6,986 nucleotides of DNA from Planctomycetota bacterium. GTDB lineage: Bacteria; Planctomycetota; Planctomycetia; Planctomycetales; Planctomycetaceae. Below are positions 6,122 through 6,986 of this stretch, in pieces (within the stretch, counting starts at the first letter, position 1; every line of letters begins with the position of its first letter). The notes below the pieces were generated by a model. It was not told the DNA's origin. It worked only from the letters and a program-made list of their open reading frames with translations, and searched no databases. Position numbers and translations under genes: made by a program. The stretch covers positions 1-6,986 of the forward strand of contig JAADHY010000432.1 of assembly GCA_013151585.1 (NCBI GenBank), written 5' to 3'.

Positions 6122-6215
6122 CGCACGTTTCGCTCATGTCCAGACAAACCTCGTCTTCAACCCGGCGAAACGGGGACGAGCCGAGCGAAGTCGAGAGGGG
6201 CTATGAGAATTCAGG

Positions 6216-6599
6216 CTACCGAATGCAACACAGTTCGCGCACCTTCCAGCGGTGGTCGATCCACAGGCCGACGGTGGGGAGCTCCGGCCACTGATCGTGC
6301 AGGAACTGGGCCGCTCGCTCGATCTGCTCTTTTTGCATCGGCTCGGGCACCGGATTGCCGGCGCAGTCGTAATGGCCGACGATCGCAAGGCCCACCGATC
6401 GATGCAGCTCGATCGAGATCACGCACCGGTCCAGAATCCGCTCAAGGACCGTGCGATTGACCCGCTCGGACAAAACGGCACAGGGGCCGGGTTCGGTAAT
6501 CATGTCGACGTACCGGACGTGGAACCGGCGCCGCAAATAGCGCCACACCGGTTGCTGCACCCGCCCGTCCATGCAGTTGATGGCCGTGCAAAACGACAT
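6216..6599 (-). CDS. Miniature beta-carbonic anhydrase-like protein
   Basis: A 127-residue protein with the metal-site pattern of beta-class carbonic anhydrases, zinc enzymes that interconvert CO2 and bicarbonate. CMDGR at 9-13 gives Cys9, Asp11 and Arg13, matching the family CxDxR motif, and HYDC at 76-79 gives His76 and Cys79, matching HxxC. The predicted zinc ligands are therefore Cys9, His76 and Cys79, with the Asp-Arg pair in place. Full beta-CAs are about 200 residues. Here the N-terminal helices and much of the C-terminal part are absent, and the motif starts at once. The start is supported by AAGGA (6613-6609) 9 nt before ATG 6599, and the stop is TAG. No signal peptide is seen, so a cytoplasmic location is likely. 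It is transcribed away from the secreted-protein gene at 6795. Activity is uncertain: it may be a carbonic anhydrase or a relative with another zinc or anion-binding role. Confidence 0.75.
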   Translation of the reverse strand: MSFCTAINCMDGRVQQPVWRYLRRRFHVRYVDMITEPGPCAVLSERVNRTVLERILDRCVISIELHRSVGLAIVGHYDCAGNPVPEPMQKEQIERAAQFLHDQWPELPTVGLWIDHRWKVRELCCIR

Positions 6600-6794
6600 G
6601 TTTCCGTTTCCTTCGGTGGGAGCCCTTACGATTCGCCGGCCGGCACGACAGTCTCCGCTGACCTGTCCCGCTTCAATGATATCCTACGGCGGCTCTGTCG
6701 GGTACAATCGCCGGACGTTGGCGGGGACTCGATCAGCAGGCCCCAAAACAGGGCGGACCATCGGGCCACGAAGGGACCATCACGGAGTTGCAGC
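6600..6794. promoter_or_regulatory. Divergent intergenic promoter region
   Basis: This 195-base gap lies between the two diverging genes and must hold both their promoters if they are transcribed from here. TACAAT at 6703-6708 could be a rightward -10 but has no convincing -35. No clear leftward promoter was found. Confidence 0.3.
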
Positions 6795-6986
6795 ATGAAT
6801 CGGCGAGAATCAAGGCGGAAGAGTTTCATAGTCTTGGCGATGTTGATTGGTTGGGCGACGAATTGCGCACCGGCCTTCGACGGACATCGGGTCCAGGAGG
6901 GCCCCTTGACGCTCGTCATCGATCCGATTGCGACCGTCCGCCATTTGCAGACGCCTCAACGTGTATCGGTGCGTCTGACGAACACG
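6795..6986 (+). CDS. Secreted protein, 5' part only (continues past window)
   Basis: An open frame from ATG 6795 runs 64 codons to the window edge. GGAG (6784-6787) lies 7 nt upstream, a good ribosome site. The N-terminus is a typical Sec signal peptide: a basic start (NRRESRRK), a hydrophobic core (FIVLAMLIGW, 11-20) and a likely cut after Ala27 in CAPA-F. Cys24 is preceded by ATN, which does not fit a lipobox well, so a lipoprotein is less likely. The mature part visible (LTLVIDPIATV, then VSVRLTNT) looks like beta strands of an extracellular domain. No family can be named from 64 residues. It is divergent from the carbonic-anhydrase-like gene, so a shared regulatory region is possible. Confidence 0.7.
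   Translation, partial: MNRRESRRKSFIVLAMLIGWATNCAPAFDGHRVQEGPLTLVIDPIATVRHLQTPQRVSVRLTNT

Larger units (their letters stand above)
5650..6215. other. Mostly non-coding region right of the insertion sequence
   Basis: About 570 bases without a convincing gene. Open frames exist, such as 5781-6206 plus, but they have no domain-like pattern, are rich in Arg, Ser and Thr, and have no ribosome site. The region appears richer in A and T than the genes around it. It holds a palindrome flanked by direct repeats (5694-5768), a short hairpin (5997-6017) and a 7-bp inverted repeat (6102-6121). If the lipid-type operon once continued beyond the oxidoreductase gene, this is where its next gene would be, but no remnant was recognised. 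Confidence 0.55.

Noticed and set aside
5781..6206. 141-codon plus-strand frame between the insertion sequence and the carbonic-anhydrase-like gene
   Set aside because: It is rich in Arg, Ser, Thr and Lys without domain-like structure, has no Shine-Dalgarno, and overlaps equally poor frames on both strands.
5650..6215. CRISPR array or tandem repeats
   Set aside because: No regularly spaced repeated unit was found here or elsewhere in the window; only isolated inverted repeats occur.
6703..6708. TACAAT as the promoter of the secreted-protein gene
   Set aside because: There is no acceptable -35 sequence at 16-18 nt and no extended -10, so it is not listed as a promoter in its own right.

Overview
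The window looks like chromosomal DNA from a GC-rich planctomycete, perhaps of the Pirellulales type. This is an inference from gene style and content: a short MWCxxC zinc-ribbon protein with a Pro/Ser-rich tail, a KAS-ACP-FAD oxidoreductase set, mostly weak Shine-Dalgarno sequences and long structured intergenic regions. No rRNA, tRNA or other phylogenetic marker is present, so the assignment is not firm.

Layout. A zinc-ribbon protein gene (1-453, minus) runs off the left edge. A gene-free stretch follows (454-944) with a good extended -10 promoter reading rightward and two GC-rich hairpins. Three genes then lie on the plus strand: a FabF-type beta-ketoacyl-ACP synthase (945-2198), a discrete acyl carrier protein (2392-2655) and a CrtI/phytoene-desaturase-like FAD oxidoreductase (2731-4110). 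An insertion sequence on the opposite strand (4124-5641) lies five bases beyond the oxidoreductase stop codon plus an 8-bp target repeat. It has 29-bp imperfect terminal inverted repeats (24/29), a near-perfect 8-bp target duplication (7/8), and a transposase whose reading frame is broken by one base at an A7 run. A mainly non-coding stretch (5650-6215) follows, with a notable palindrome. Then come a miniature beta-carbonic-anhydrase-like gene (6216-6599, minus) and, divergently, the start of a secreted protein gene (6795 to the right edge, plus).

How the genes work together. The synthase has an intact Cys-His-His triad and the ACP an intact phosphopantetheine serine, so together they could extend an acyl chain. 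The CrtI-like enzyme could then desaturate, dehydrogenate or isomerise that chain while it is carried on the ACP or after release. The same combination of protein types occurs in the proposed ladderane-lipid clusters of anammox planctomycetes, but no radical SAM, dehydratase or ketoreductase gene is seen here. The product is therefore unknown. This compact lipid/polyketide-like module is the most interesting content of the window. The insertion sequence sits exactly where a fourth gene of the operon could have followed.
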